A program made the translations under genes and the position numbers. From NCBI RefSeq assembly GCF_007991495.1, contig NZ_BJYL01000020.1:1-64000 (forward strand): 64,000 bases of DNA, written 5' to 3'. Origin of the DNA: Sporosarcina luteola (GTDB taxonomy: Bacteria > Bacillota > Bacilli > Bacillales_A > Planococcaceae). Below the pieces are notes generated by a model. The model was not told where the DNA came from. It did not search any database and saw only the letters and a program-made list of their open reading frames with translations. The stretch's first letter is position 1; each line of letters opens with the position of its first letter. Shown here piece after piece: positions 42,698 to 52,160 of the stretch.

Positions 42698-43759
42698 ATG
42701 GGGAGCGATATATATATGGAGAAAAAAGTGTTGCATATCCTGCCTTCAACTAGTTTGGCGGGCGCGGAAAATGTAGCTATATGTATAATAAGCAATTTGG
42801 TCGATTCCTTCGGCTGTGCATATGTATCCCCAGAAGGAGACATTAAAGACGTACTTTCAAGCAGAGGCATTGACTATATACCATTAAGAAATTTCTCCAG
42901 TTCAGAAATAAGAAAAGTTTTAAAAGAATGGAAGCCCGACATTATACATGCACATGATTTTACAGCAACGATAAAATGCTTATTTTCAACCATCTCTATA
43001 CCTGTTATTTCTCATATCCATCAAAATCCATCGTGGTTGAGGACGCTTAATTTACGCTCGATACTATTCTTTTTAGCTTGCTTTAAATTGAGTAAAATAG
43101 TTTTAGTTTCGCCTGCCATAAAGCAAAAAAACTTTTTATCATATTTCTTTAAAGGCAAGTCCATTGTCATTAAAAATATTGTGGATATTAGTTGGATCAC
43201 AAAAAAAGCAACTTTTCAAACAAGTGAATCGTATGATTTAGCGTTTGTTGGAAGGTTTGAGGAAGTTAAAGATCCTTTGCGGTTTATAAAAATAGTTTCT
43301 GAAGTGATAAAAGAGCTTCCTTCTGTGAAAGCGATAATGATGGGTGGAGGTACGCTAGAGGATGAGTGCAGAAATGCCATTCGGGCAAAGGGGATGCAAA
43401 ATAACCTTGTATTGAGAGGTTTTTTGGGAAATCCGTATCCTATTATAAAAAAGTCGAAAATCCTTGTGATGACATCAAAGTCGGAAGGATTGCCGATGGT
43501 GGCGATTGAGGCATTGGCTCTAGGAAAACCTATTATTGTCCCACAATTAGTCGGCATTGAGAACATTGTAAATAAAGAATGTGGTTATACTTGCAAAACG
43601 AATATAGATTTCGTCAATCAAATTATTACACTGCTAAGATCGGAAAAAAAGTATCAGCAAATGTCAGTAGCTGCTTTAAGAAAAGCAGAGGATATTTGTA
43701 GTATGGACATGTATATAGAGCAATTGAAAAAGGTGTATCATGATGCAATCCATAAATGA
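42698..43759 (+). CDS. GT4 family glycosyltransferase
   Basis: A 353-residue GT-B-fold enzyme. The N-terminal domain begins VLHILPSTSLAGAENVAI; the nucleotide-sugar domain holds LAFVGRFEEVKDPLRFIKI, GGGTLEDECR, and SKSEGLPMVAIEALALGKPIIVP with the E-x7-E motif. It adds a sugar to the lipid-linked repeat on the cytoplasmic face; donor and linkage are unknown. ATG 42698 with AAGGA is used, ATG 42716 behind GGGGAG is equally possible. It overlaps the polymerase gene. Confidence 0.9.
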   Translation: MGSDIYMEKKVLHILPSTSLAGAENVAICIISNLVDSFGCAYVSPEGDIKDVLSSRGIDYIPLRNFSSSEIRKVLKEWKPDIIHAHDFTATIKCLFSTISIPVISHIHQNPSWLRTLNLRSILFFLACFKLSKIVLVSPAIKQKNFLSYFFKGKSIVIKNIVDISWITKKATFQTSESYDLAFVGRFEEVKDPLRFIKIVSEVIKELPSVKAIMMGGGTLEDECRNAIRAKGMQNNLVLRGFLGNPYPIIKKSKILVMTSKSEGLPMVAIEALALGKPIIVPQLVGIENIVNKECGYTCKTNIDFVNQIITLLRSEKKYQQMSVAALRKAEDICSMDMYIEQLKKVYHDAIHK

Positions 43760-45098
43760 TATTGGTTCAGTTATTTTGCGTGAAAATCGATACGTTGAAA
43801 ATAAATCGTATTTCTATTCAATAGACGTAATAGTCGCTGGCGCGTGTATTTTAGGGGGCAAGCTACTTCATAGTAATTTTCTGCTTTATATGTTGGTTGC
43901 TTATTTAGTTATACGGATACTTTATAGCTCATTGGCTTATAATTTTGCCTTGTTGCTATTATTAATTCCTAATTTAGGGATTATGCAAATAAGTGTCGGT
44001 GGTTCATCCGTTCCTGTATTGAATATGTTGATTTGTTTATCGTTGGTTAAACTGGCGCTTTCCTTTAGAAATATAAAAATAAAGAAGACCTACATTTTCG
44101 TTATAGGTTTTTTTCTTGCATATGAATGGGGGCATGCTGTTTATTATAATTTAAATTCCATATTCCTACTTTTTAGCTGGAGTGCTGCTGTTTTATTTGT
44201 TTCCTTATACTTGGTTTTAATAGATGAAACTTATAATCATCAAATAGCCGTTAAGCACTTTATCGTCGGGGTGTTCATATCAACGTTTTATGGGGTGTTG
44301 GATTTTCTGGATAGGTATGGATCCCTTGTGAATTATAATGCAACAATCAGATTTCATGGAGGAGCAGGTGATGCCAACTATTATTCCATGTATATTATGA
44401 TTGCAATGTTTTGCATGTTGTATATTATAAGTCGTGAAACAAATAAGATTGGCAGGATGGTCTATCCCTTTCTGTTTTTGCTTCTCATGGCATTTGGAGT
44501 TTTAAGTTTATCGAGAATGTTTTTATTGGTAGTTACATTTCTATGTTTTTTACTCGTTCTGAAAGTTGTATTTACAGTTAGAAAAAGTAAAAGACTAATC
44601 ACATTTATTATGTTTATTGTTACATATCTTTCTATTTTCATCGTCTATTACAGTAAGGATATTATGTCTGCAATAGGGTTGCTCTTTTCCCGATTTACCG
44701 ATTTCATAGATGATCCGGCAGCACTAACGAGCAACAGGAATATAATTGCAGAACAATACTTGGAGCTCATGTCTTCAGATTATATACATTTGATTTTCGG
44801 AATCGGCATTCAAGATTATCATATAAGGTCGGGAGTTCTTCTGGAAACACATAATTTACTTTTGGAGTTATTTGTTGTATGGGGAATTGTAGGTTTCTTT
44901 GTTTTTCTTGTTTTTATACTTACAATATTTAAAAACACTAAGCCTTCAAAAATTTTCTTTGGTACAAGTTTAATTGGCTGGTTGCCCCTTCTCTGTATTG
45001 GAGTCAGTTTTTTGTCCATTAATGCAATGTCTAATGAAAGTTCTTTCCTATTATTATTGTTTGCAATGAAAAATATCTATGAATATGAACGGATTTAA
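43740..45098 (+). CDS. Wzy-like O-antigen/polysaccharide polymerase
   Basis: A 452-residue protein with about eleven to twelve hydrophobic helices and a Wzy_C/O-antigen ligase-like outer loop, RFHGGAGDANYYSMYIMIAMFC followed by LSLSRMFLLV, and later LIFGIGIQDYHIRSGVLLETHNLLLELFVVWGIVG with the conserved HNxxLE-type motif. It links repeat units on the outer membrane face. ATG 43740 (or 43743) overlaps the end of the glycosyltransferase gene by 20 bases. Confidence 0.88.
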   Translation: MMQSINDIGSVILRENRYVENKSYFYSIDVIVAGACILGGKLLHSNFLLYMLVAYLVIRILYSSLAYNFALLLLLIPNLGIMQISVGGSSVPVLNMLICLSLVKLALSFRNIKIKKTYIFVIGFFLAYEWGHAVYYNLNSIFLLFSWSAAVLFVSLYLVLIDETYNHQIAVKHFIVGVFISTFYGVLDFLDRYGSLVNYNATIRFHGGAGDANYYSMYIMIAMFCMLYIISRETNKIGRMVYPFLFLLLMAFGVLSLSRMFLLVVTFLCFLLVLKVVFTVRKSKRLITFIMFIVTYLSIFIVYYSKDIMSAIGLLFSRFTDFIDDPAALTSNRNIIAEQYLELMSSDYIHLIFGIGIQDYHIRSGVLLETHNLLLELFVVWGIVGFFVFLVFILTIFKNTKPSKIFFGTSLIGWLPLLCIGVSFLSINAMSNESSFLLLLFAMKNIYEYERI

Positions 45099-45146
45099 AT
45101 TATAAGGTAGAAAATATCAAACAAAGAAGGATCAGCCATTGAAACT

Positions 45147-46667
45147 ATGAAAAAAACTGCATTACTCTTGATGGTAATTGCTATTCTTTCAAAAGTTACC
45201 GGTTTTCTACGTGATATAACCCTATCCTATTTTTATGGTGCTTCTTCTACGAGTGATGCATATATAATTTCGATTACAATCACTTCTGTATTGTTCAGTC
45301 TTATTATTCTTGGCATATCAACTGCATACATCCCGATGTTCAAACGAATTGAGCATGACTACGGTATCCATTCCGCATCTGCTTTCACCAATAACCTCAT
45401 AAACCTAGTCTTAATTGTAACGACTGTCCTCCTTGTTATCGGAATTTGTTTTTCAGAATCAATAGTAAAAGTATTTGCCATAGGTTTCGGTGGTGCGACC
45501 TTAGAGATGGCAGTGAAATTCACTAAAATTGGATTGATAAGTGTTTATTTCACGAGTTTAACTCAACTTTATACAAGTCTTCTTCAAATAAAAGGAAAAT
45601 TCATCATACCTGCATTGATCGGCTTGCCGTTTAATTTAATTGTCATAATGGCTATTTTCATCAGTTACCAATGGAATGTGATTTTTTTAGCTATTGGGAC
45701 TTTAATAGCCGCGTTTGTGCAATTAATGTTCCTGGTCCCAACATTAAGGAAAATAAACTATCGTTACAAACCAACCATTAACTTCGCTGATGAAAATATA
45801 AAGAAGTTAGTCCTAATTGTTTTCCCGATAATGATCGGAATATCAATAGATCAAATTAATTTAATGGTAGATAAAACTCTAGCTTCCACATTAATGGAAG
45901 GTGGGATATCTGCATTGACATACGCTAGCCGTTTGAATGACTTTGTACAAGGAATTTTTGTTCTTTCATTCGTTACGGTAATGTTCCCTTTAATTTCAAA
46001 TATGGCGGCCGAAAATAAAATGCACGATTTTAAAGAGTCTATTAGTGATGTGATTTCTAGCATAACAATTATTGTTATACCGGCAAGTATCGGCATTATG
46101 GTTTTGGCTGACCCGATTATCAGATTGCTTTTTGGTCATGGTCATTTTGATGAACGTGCCATTGATATGACGGCTCATGCTCTCTTTTTCTATTCTATAG
46201 GGATGGTCGGCTATGGTTTTCGTGAAATTTTAAATCGTTCCTTTTATTCTCTTCAAGATTCGAAAACCCCTATGATTAACGCTGCTCTTGCTGTTGCTTT
46301 AAATATAATTTTGAATTTCATATTATCTTCGTTAATGGGCATTAGTGGATTGGCGCTTGCTACAAGTATTTCAGCTCTCTTTTGCTCGACTTTACTAATG
46401 ATCAGTCTCCGGAAGAAGATTGGAGGATTTGCTTTTAGAGGAATCTTCACTACATTGGTGAAAGTACTCATAGCGTCATCGGCAATGGGATTTGTCGTAT
46501 ATATTATGAATGAAATTTTACTAGCAGGATGGAATCCGTTAGTCAAAATGCTAGCTGTTATTAGCACAGGTAGTATTGTATATTTCATCCTTATTAACCT
46601 TTTGAAAGTAAAAGAGACGAAGTTGATTTTGGATTACTTAAAACAAAGAATGTCTATGAAGAAATAA
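45147..46667 (+). CDS. MurJ/Wzx-type lipid-linked oligosaccharide flippase
   Basis: A 506-residue MOP/MviN-superfamily transporter with fourteen predicted helices. MurJ-like signatures are LSKVTGFLRDITLSYFYGASSTSDAYIIS, ISIDQINLMVDKTLAS, GGISALTYASRLNDF and LNRSFYSLQDSKTPM. Inside this locus it should flip the undecaprenyl-linked repeat unit rather than lipid II. ATG 45147 has AGAAGGA 17 bases upstream, a weak fit. Confidence 0.9.
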   Translation: MKKTALLLMVIAILSKVTGFLRDITLSYFYGASSTSDAYIISITITSVLFSLIILGISTAYIPMFKRIEHDYGIHSASAFTNNLINLVLIVTTVLLVIGICFSESIVKVFAIGFGGATLEMAVKFTKIGLISVYFTSLTQLYTSLLQIKGKFIIPALIGLPFNLIVIMAIFISYQWNVIFLAIGTLIAAFVQLMFLVPTLRKINYRYKPTINFADENIKKLVLIVFPIMIGISIDQINLMVDKTLASTLMEGGISALTYASRLNDFVQGIFVLSFVTVMFPLISNMAAENKMHDFKESISDVISSITIIVIPASIGIMVLADPIIRLLFGHGHFDERAIDMTAHALFFYSIGMVGYGFREILNRSFYSLQDSKTPMINAALAVALNIILNFILSSLMGISGLALATSISALFCSTLLMISLRKKIGGFAFRGIFTTLVKVLIASSAMGFVVYIMNEILLAGWNPLVKMLAVISTGSIVYFILINLLKVKETKLILDYLKQRMSMKK

Positions 46668-46722
46668 TAATAGTGAAATCATATCAAACCGTTGCCTTAG
46701 GAAAGACAGTTAGTCCTTTTTA

Positions 46723-46941
46723 TTGTTAGTAGGGGATCTTAATGAGGTTAAATCCCTGTCAAGTCAGAATGATGGTACTTCTAAATGCATATGTTCAATT
46801 AAGGAGAAAGCGGCAACTGATAATTCTAAAGTAGAAAAAGAAGAACTGCGGGATAATTTTACATTCAAGAACGAATTTGCGCCAACGACATTCCGATTGA
46901 AAAATACATTTGGGATTAGTTTGGACGAGTTTTCTGAGTAA
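46723..46941 (+). CDS. Uncertain small reading in the polysaccharide locus
   Basis: The 317 bases between the flippase and second glycosyltransferase genes hold one open reading of 72 codons from TTG 46723, hydrophilic, with no recognised family and no clear ribosome site. It may be a relic or non-coding. No strong terminator or promoter was seen in the gap. Confidence 0.25.
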   Translation: MLVGDLNEVKSLSSQNDGTSKCICSIKEKAATDNSKVEKEELRDNFTFKNEFAPTTFRLKNTFGISLDEFSE

Positions 46942-46984
46942 TAGTGATGTTAAAACGTGATGTTAACCTAAAGGATGTGGATGG

Positions 46985-48103
46985 TTGTCTTCTACAGACG
47001 CGAAACTCAAAATTGTCCAAGTGATTACGAGAATGGATCATGCAGGGGGTGCCCAGATTCATGTTCGTGACGTTGTAAGCTATTTACAACGTCAAGGGCA
47101 CCCCGTTCACTTGATAACAGGTGCAATGGAGAATATCCATCAGGGATTTGGGCATATACCTACGTATCATGTCAACAAACTAGTTAGGGAACTTAGACCA
47201 TTAGCAGACGTGCGGGCGTTTTTTGAAACCAGGAAAATTTTAAAAATGATCGATCCTGATATTGTTGCAACTCATTCATCCAAAGCCGGCATTATAGGAC
47301 GTCTTGCCGCCAAATCACTACGCATACCCGTAATCTTTACTGCACATGGCTGGTCTTTCACTGAAGGCATGCCGAATCCGAAAAGGGCTATTTATCGATT
47401 GATTGAAAAACTGGCCGGCGTATTCACAGATCGTGTCATTGCAGTCTCGGAATATGACAAACAGTTGGCAATTCGACGGAAAGTCATCCACGAAAGGAAA
47501 ATCATTTCTATCCAGAATGGTGTGCATGATTACCCTTTGAAGCATCCTAAGGTATTTAATGCTGTTCCTCGTCTAACAATGATTGCTCGATTCGATATCC
47601 CTAAAAAACAAATTAACCTCCTTGAATCCCTTTCTAAATTAAAGCATCTTGAATGGACCATGCATTTTGTCGGAGATGGTACCGAAAAGCTGAAGGCGGA
47701 ACAATATGCAAATGAACTGGGAATTGCTCATAGAGTCTTCTTTGAAGGATGGAGGAAAGACGTGGAAACTGTTTTAGAGAAGTCCGATATTTTCCTTCTG
47801 ATTTCCGGTTATGAAGGACTTCCTTTATCGATACTAGAAGCGATGCGAGCTGGCTTGCCGATAATTGCGACAGAAGTAGGCGGCGTAAAAGAAGCGGTCA
47901 AAGTTGGAAATGGAATCTTAGTCGAAACTGATGATCATGAAGGATTAAAAAGTGCTATAGAACGGTTGATAAAAGATAAAGACTTACGAACACAGATGGG
48001 AACGAAAAGTAGGAAGTTATTCGAAGAGCAGTTCACATTTGCCAAAATGATGGAAGAGACTATGTCTTTGTATTGGACAATTGCAAGAAAGGAAGAAAAT
48101 TAA
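46985..48103 (+). CDS. GT4 family glycosyltransferase
   Basis: A 372-residue GT-B enzyme. N-terminal KIVQVITRMDHAGGAQIHVRDVV is the Glyco_transf_4 start; THSSKAGIIGRLAAKSLRIPVIFTAHGWSF is typical of capsule enzymes; the C-terminal half has VGDGTEKLKAEQ, SGYEGLPLSILEAMRAGLPIIATEVGGVKE with the E-x7-E motif. The sugar is unknown. TTG 46985 follows AAGGATG. Its stop overlaps the epimerase start (TAATG). Confidence 0.93.
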   Translation: MSSTDAKLKIVQVITRMDHAGGAQIHVRDVVSYLQRQGHPVHLITGAMENIHQGFGHIPTYHVNKLVRELRPLADVRAFFETRKILKMIDPDIVATHSSKAGIIGRLAAKSLRIPVIFTAHGWSFTEGMPNPKRAIYRLIEKLAGVFTDRVIAVSEYDKQLAIRRKVIHERKIISIQNGVHDYPLKHPKVFNAVPRLTMIARFDIPKKQINLLESLSKLKHLEWTMHFVGDGTEKLKAEQYANELGIAHRVFFEGWRKDVETVLEKSDIFLLISGYEGLPLSILEAMRAGLPIIATEVGGVKEAVKVGNGILVETDDHEGLKSAIERLIKDKDLRTQMGTKSRKLFEEQFTFAKMMEETMSLYWTIARKEEN

Positions 48104-49029
48104 TGAAAATCTTGCTTACAGGTGGAGCGGGTTTTATCGGTTCCCATGTCGCAGAGCAATTGATAGCGGAAAAGTATGAGGTTGTGATAATGGACAGCTT
48201 TTCCACCAGTTCAGCGACGTATCTACCCGAGGGTGTGCGTTTGTACCAAGTTGATATCAATGATCCTGCTGCTGAAAATGTCTTTAAAATAGAGAAACCT
48301 GCAATTATCATACATCTCGCTGCACAAACATCTGTCGCCCACTCAATGAGGGATCCATACTTTGACTTTCAAACAAATACGGCAGCTACAGTGAAGCTAT
48401 TACAATATGCGGTGAAGTATGGTGTCCGCCAGTTCGTTTTTGCATCTTCCGCAGCAGTATATGGGGAGACGGTTCATTTGCCGGTTGTAGAGGAACATCC
48501 TATTAGTCCTCAATCCTTTTACGCAGTATCAAAATATACTGCAGAACGATATATTCAAGCCTTTGCTCAGATTCACCGCTTCACTTATACAATCCTCCGA
48601 TTTTCAAACGTTTATGGACCAAGACAAAATACTTCTGGAGAAGCGGGAGTCGTCGGAATTTTTATTTTAAGACAATTAAAGAAAGAATGCTGCACAATTT
48701 ACGGAGGTCATCAAACACGGGATTTTATATATGTGAAAGACGTTGCATCTGCATGTAAAAAGGCGGTCGAATTAAACAAGCAAGGTATTTTCAATATTAG
48801 CTCAAATATTGAAATTTCAATAGAAGACTTGAATGAATTGATTGCTAAGAAAATGGATGCTGATATACATGCTAGCTACAAACCTTTTCGTAAAGGCGAA
48901 CTCATAAGAAGTGTGCTGTCCAATGAATATTCACAACAGAAACTTGCATGGGAACCGGCCTATTCTTTAACGGAAGGGCTGGATGAAACAATCGAATACT
49001 ATGTCCATAGATCTTTCCATAAGCTTTAA
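48103..49029 (+). CDS. NAD-dependent nucleotide-sugar epimerase/dehydratase (GalE-like)
   Basis: A 308-residue extended SDR. The cofactor motif is LLTGGAGFIGSHV; SSAAVYGE and the catalytic YAVSKYTAE (YxxxK) follow; RFSNVYGPRQ and TRDFIYVKDVA are hallmarks of UDP-sugar epimerases. It probably makes UDP-galactose, UDP-GalNAc or a uronate for this polymer. ATG 48103 overlaps the previous stop, with AAGGAAG seven bases before. Confidence 0.93.
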   Translation: MKILLTGGAGFIGSHVAEQLIAEKYEVVIMDSFSTSSATYLPEGVRLYQVDINDPAAENVFKIEKPAIIIHLAAQTSVAHSMRDPYFDFQTNTAATVKLLQYAVKYGVRQFVFASSAAVYGETVHLPVVEEHPISPQSFYAVSKYTAERYIQAFAQIHRFTYTILRFSNVYGPRQNTSGEAGVVGIFILRQLKKECCTIYGGHQTRDFIYVKDVASACKKAVELNKQGIFNISSNIEISIEDLNELIAKKMDADIHASYKPFRKGELIRSVLSNEYSQQKLAWEPAYSLTEGLDETIEYYVHRSFHKL

Positions 49030-49323
49030 TTATAAAATGAAAGGGCGGCGATATGATGGAACTTGTTCATATTTATATTTGGGACAAACGGTGAAAATAG
49101 AGACTGAAATTCTGACATACAGCTAGAATTTCAATCTATTCATCAAATTAAAATGGGCTAACTTGGAATAGAGGATTTAGGAAGATACTAGAGTGCTCAA
49201 ATAGTTGGTGTATGAAAAACAGAAAAAGTGTCTTGGTTTGAAACTTACGTGAAACTGTTCACTATTCTTCAACAGTTTCTTTCTTGACGTTATTTATAAA
49301 GTGATTATTAATGGGAGGAAACT
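49030..49323. other. Gap with two hairpins
   Basis: Two perfect 9-bp inverted repeats are present: TGAAATTCT/AGAATTTCA (49105-49113, 49124-49132) and GAAACTGTT/AACAGTTTC (49251-49259, 49271-49279). The second is followed by a T-rich run and could attenuate the transcript. Only readings under 30 codons exist. Confidence 0.5.
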
Positions 49324-51018
49324 ATGAATCTCGTTACAATTACATCAATTAATCAACTTAAGGACTTTCGAAACGACTGGTCAATAATTTTAGAAAGTAC
49401 TAACAATACAAACCCTTTTATCGAATTTGAATGGTTGTATGAGTGGTGGAATTATTTGGGCGAAGGGAAAAATATTGAAATAATTGCTGTTCAAAAAAAT
49501 GATCGTTTTGTTGCGTTTTTCCCCTTTATGTATACCAAAAAAGGGTTTACTTATGAATATAACTTTATGGCGCTAGGGCAAGCGAACTATATGGATGTTA
49601 TAGCTTATTCATTTGTCTTGGACAGTGCAATCGAATTAGTTTTTGACTATCTACATCATACAAGGAAAAGGGTATTGTTTAACTTGCACGGATTATTGGA
49701 AAGCAGTAATACCCCTAAAAGTTTGGAAGCCTATTTGAAGAAGCGAAAGATTGAAAAGCGATCGTACCGAATTGTGACTCCTTTTGTTGACCTGAAAACA
49801 ATTCATCTGGAAGACTACATGAAAGAAAGAAAGACACTTCACGGACTTGATAGGAGGCAAAAAAGATTACGGTCATTAGGAACAGTCAGACTCGCGACAA
49901 GTCACCCGGAAGAAATGGACATTATTTTTTATCTTCATAATAAAAGATGGGAAAAGAAAAATGATACGAGTGGATTTACGAGTCAAGAGAAAAGACAATT
50001 CTTTCGTCAATTAGCTGAAAATGAATCAGGAGCCATGCGTGTGCAAATTGAGTCTCTTTATCTAGAAGATAGATTGATTGCGTTTACATACGGCTTTAAA
50101 TGTCGTGGAAGATATATGGGGTATGTATTGGGACATGATGATGCCTTTGACTATTTCAGCCCAGGAAGGATTCTAGTGAAAGAAAAGATTAAAAAGAGTG
50201 TTGAGAGTTCTAGTTCAATCGACATTTTGGATATGAGTATTGGTTATGAGCCTTATAAATTCGAATGGAATACCGACCTGGATTATACAATAAGGATGGT
50301 TTTTTCTTCAAATTCTATACAAGCCAAATCGAGAAGGAATATCATCTGGTGGAAAGAGTGGCTGCTTTCTGGTATCAAAAAACGCCGATCAGCTGTGTTA
50401 TTTAGGCGGAATACAGTTGGGAAAATAAAATATCTAGTAAGGAATCTGCGTTCAACTAAGACAGTGGGTAAGTTAAAACCGGACGTTTTAAGAACTATAA
50501 ATCGCTTAAGGAAATTCTTTTATGAACGAAAGAAGCATCTAGTATTAAAAATGGATCTTCATACAAATGGACTCATAGTCACGAATGAAACCTTTACACC
50601 GATCACCATAGAAAAAGTTTTTTCGGACATAGACTTTAAAGATGAAGCTATGAAAGAAATTGGAAAAAGGCTTTACCGCGGATTTATTGGTTATTCATCC
50701 GCGGAAAAATTGTCATTCGATACAATTTGCTGGATTAACCAAAAAGTAATCCGAATCGATGGAATTTCTTATTTGGAACAACTACGAAACGGAACTATCT
50801 ATATAGAAGGGTGGGACTGCGATAATATCTTAGATATATGTGCTTCAGTAAAGCAAGATGTCAAAGCAAAATCAGTCATTATTAACTTAGAAAAGTCCAA
50901 TGAAAAAACGTTGCGGTCTTTAGAAAGCAAAGGTTTTATCATAGATAAAGAAATTTATAACCGAACCTATTTTGGCTTCAAGAAATCTGCCATTATAAAT
51001 GGCGGGAAGCGAATATAA
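49324..51018 (+). CDS. CelD/BcsL-type GNAT acyltransferase with an extra C-terminal domain
   Basis: A 564-residue cytoplasmic protein. Residues 1-340 match the GNAT_6 (CelD/BcsL) family: NPFIEFEWLYEWWNYLGEG, FFPFMYTKKG and, later, FYLHNKRWEKKN, YGFKCRGRYMGYVLGHD, SPGRILVKEKI, ILDMSIGYEPYKFEWN. A basic linker follows, and residues about 400-560 form a second module with a GNAT-like end (INLEKSNEKTLRSLESKGFII). Such proteins acylate polysaccharide precursors or add amino acids. The double-domain layout is unusual. RBS GGGAGG before ATG 49324. Confidence 0.8.
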   Translation: MNLVTITSINQLKDFRNDWSIILESTNNTNPFIEFEWLYEWWNYLGEGKNIEIIAVQKNDRFVAFFPFMYTKKGFTYEYNFMALGQANYMDVIAYSFVLDSAIELVFDYLHHTRKRVLFNLHGLLESSNTPKSLEAYLKKRKIEKRSYRIVTPFVDLKTIHLEDYMKERKTLHGLDRRQKRLRSLGTVRLATSHPEEMDIIFYLHNKRWEKKNDTSGFTSQEKRQFFRQLAENESGAMRVQIESLYLEDRLIAFTYGFKCRGRYMGYVLGHDDAFDYFSPGRILVKEKIKKSVESSSSIDILDMSIGYEPYKFEWNTDLDYTIRMVFSSNSIQAKSRRNIIWWKEWLLSGIKKRRSAVLFRRNTVGKIKYLVRNLRSTKTVGKLKPDVLRTINRLRKFFYERKKHLVLKMDLHTNGLIVTNETFTPITIEKVFSDIDFKDEAMKEIGKRLYRGFIGYSSAEKLSFDTICWINQKVIRIDGISYLEQLRNGTIYIEGWDCDNILDICASVKQDVKAKSVIINLEKSNEKTLRSLESKGFIIDKEIYNRTYFGFKKSAIINGGKRI

Positions 51019-51069
51019 TTGCAAATGCAATTGGGACTATTGAAGAGGTTGACATTACAAGTCAAAGAA

Positions 51070-51972
51070 TCACTCACTCTTCGTGGCAGTTAACTCAAGA
51101 ATAGACATTGAAATAATTAGAACAATATTTTCTACCCGTTCTTTACTCAATTTATCGATGGTGTCATTGGCTGAATGGTAGGCTTTCTCTAAAGGGTAGT
51201 GAGTGAATACTACGGCATCAATTCCTGCATTATAGAAAGGGTAATGATCACTTTGATCTGAGGATTTAACGGGTAATGATTTTCCGAATAAATTCTCATT
51301 CGCTATATTGCCTGTGTTCGTCGCTGTATTTGGCAGGCCATCTACTGTAAACATTGTGAGAGGACCAGCATCCGCGCTTCCGACCATGTCTAGATTGAAC
51401 ATAGCAATTGTTCGTTCGATATCGTCTGTCGACATCTCACTCACATAATTTTCCGAGCCAGCTAAACCTGCTTCCTCAGATCCGAAAAAAATGATACGGA
51501 TTTCTTTAGAAGTGATTGTGTCTTTTAGCATGCGAGCAACCTCTAGCAAAACGGCTGTGCCACTTGCATTATCACTTGCTCCCGGTGAATGGACGACCGA
51601 ATCGTAATGAGCACCAATGATAATGATATCGTCGGTTGATGGTAAATCCGAAGTAGGTTTTTTGGTGACGATAAGATTTTGTGATTTGTTCTTGGCTTCT
51701 GTAGATCCATCTAGTGTAAAAGTCTTTTCATCGACTTCATACCCGTACTGTTCAAGTTGTGTCCTTAAGAACGCAGCAGCATTAGATTCGGATTCCGTAC
51801 CGGCCACGCGGGGCTCTTTCGTTAATTCCAATATCGTTTCATGCACTTGATCGATATCCAGGCGACTTAACACTGCCGATTCCGTATCAGTTAGCGTTCG
51901 TTTCACTTCGTCTGTGGATGAACAGGCCGAAAGAATAAAGATGAGTGAAAAAAATAAGACTTTACGCAGCAA
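51070..51972 (-). CDS. M28 family zinc peptidase lipoprotein
   Basis: A 300-residue aminopeptidase-type lipoprotein, the only minus-strand gene within the polysaccharide locus. From TTG 51972, eight bases after GGAGG, the signal peptide leads to lipobox LSAC. The M28 zinc ligands are recognisable: GAHYDSV, GASDNASGTAVLLEV, FGSEEAGLAGSENYV, FNLDMVGSAD and DQSDHYPF. It acts outside the membrane on peptides. Its orientation and lack of polysaccharide motifs suggest it was inserted into the locus. Confidence 0.9.
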   Translation of the reverse strand: MLRKVLFFSLIFILSACSSTDEVKRTLTDTESAVLSRLDIDQVHETILELTKEPRVAGTESESNAAAFLRTQLEQYGYEVDEKTFTLDGSTEAKNKSQNLIVTKKPTSDLPSTDDIIIIGAHYDSVVHSPGASDNASGTAVLLEVARMLKDTITSKEIRIIFFGSEEAGLAGSENYVSEMSTDDIERTIAMFNLDMVGSADAGPLTMFTVDGLPNTATNTGNIANENLFGKSLPVKSSDQSDHYPFYNAGIDAVVFTHYPLEKAYHSANDTIDKLSKERVENIVLIISMSILELTATKSE

Positions 51973-52160
51973 TCGTATTCCCTCCATTCTCGTTTAGAAA
52001 ATTGTACCATTATTAAATGAAAAGGTAACTACTTATGCGGAGAAGAAGATGAATATTCAGTGATATTAATTTTTTTTGTGCTCAGAAAATAAAATCCGTT
52101 TTGAAAATGGATTGAAAAGATACGGATGATAGAAAAACAGGATGAATAGGAGAGGTTATA

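Noticed and set aside
49284-49311. TTGACG/TATTAA pair before the double-module acyltransferase gene
   Set aside because: The predicted transcript would start on the ribosome site, too close to ATG 49324.
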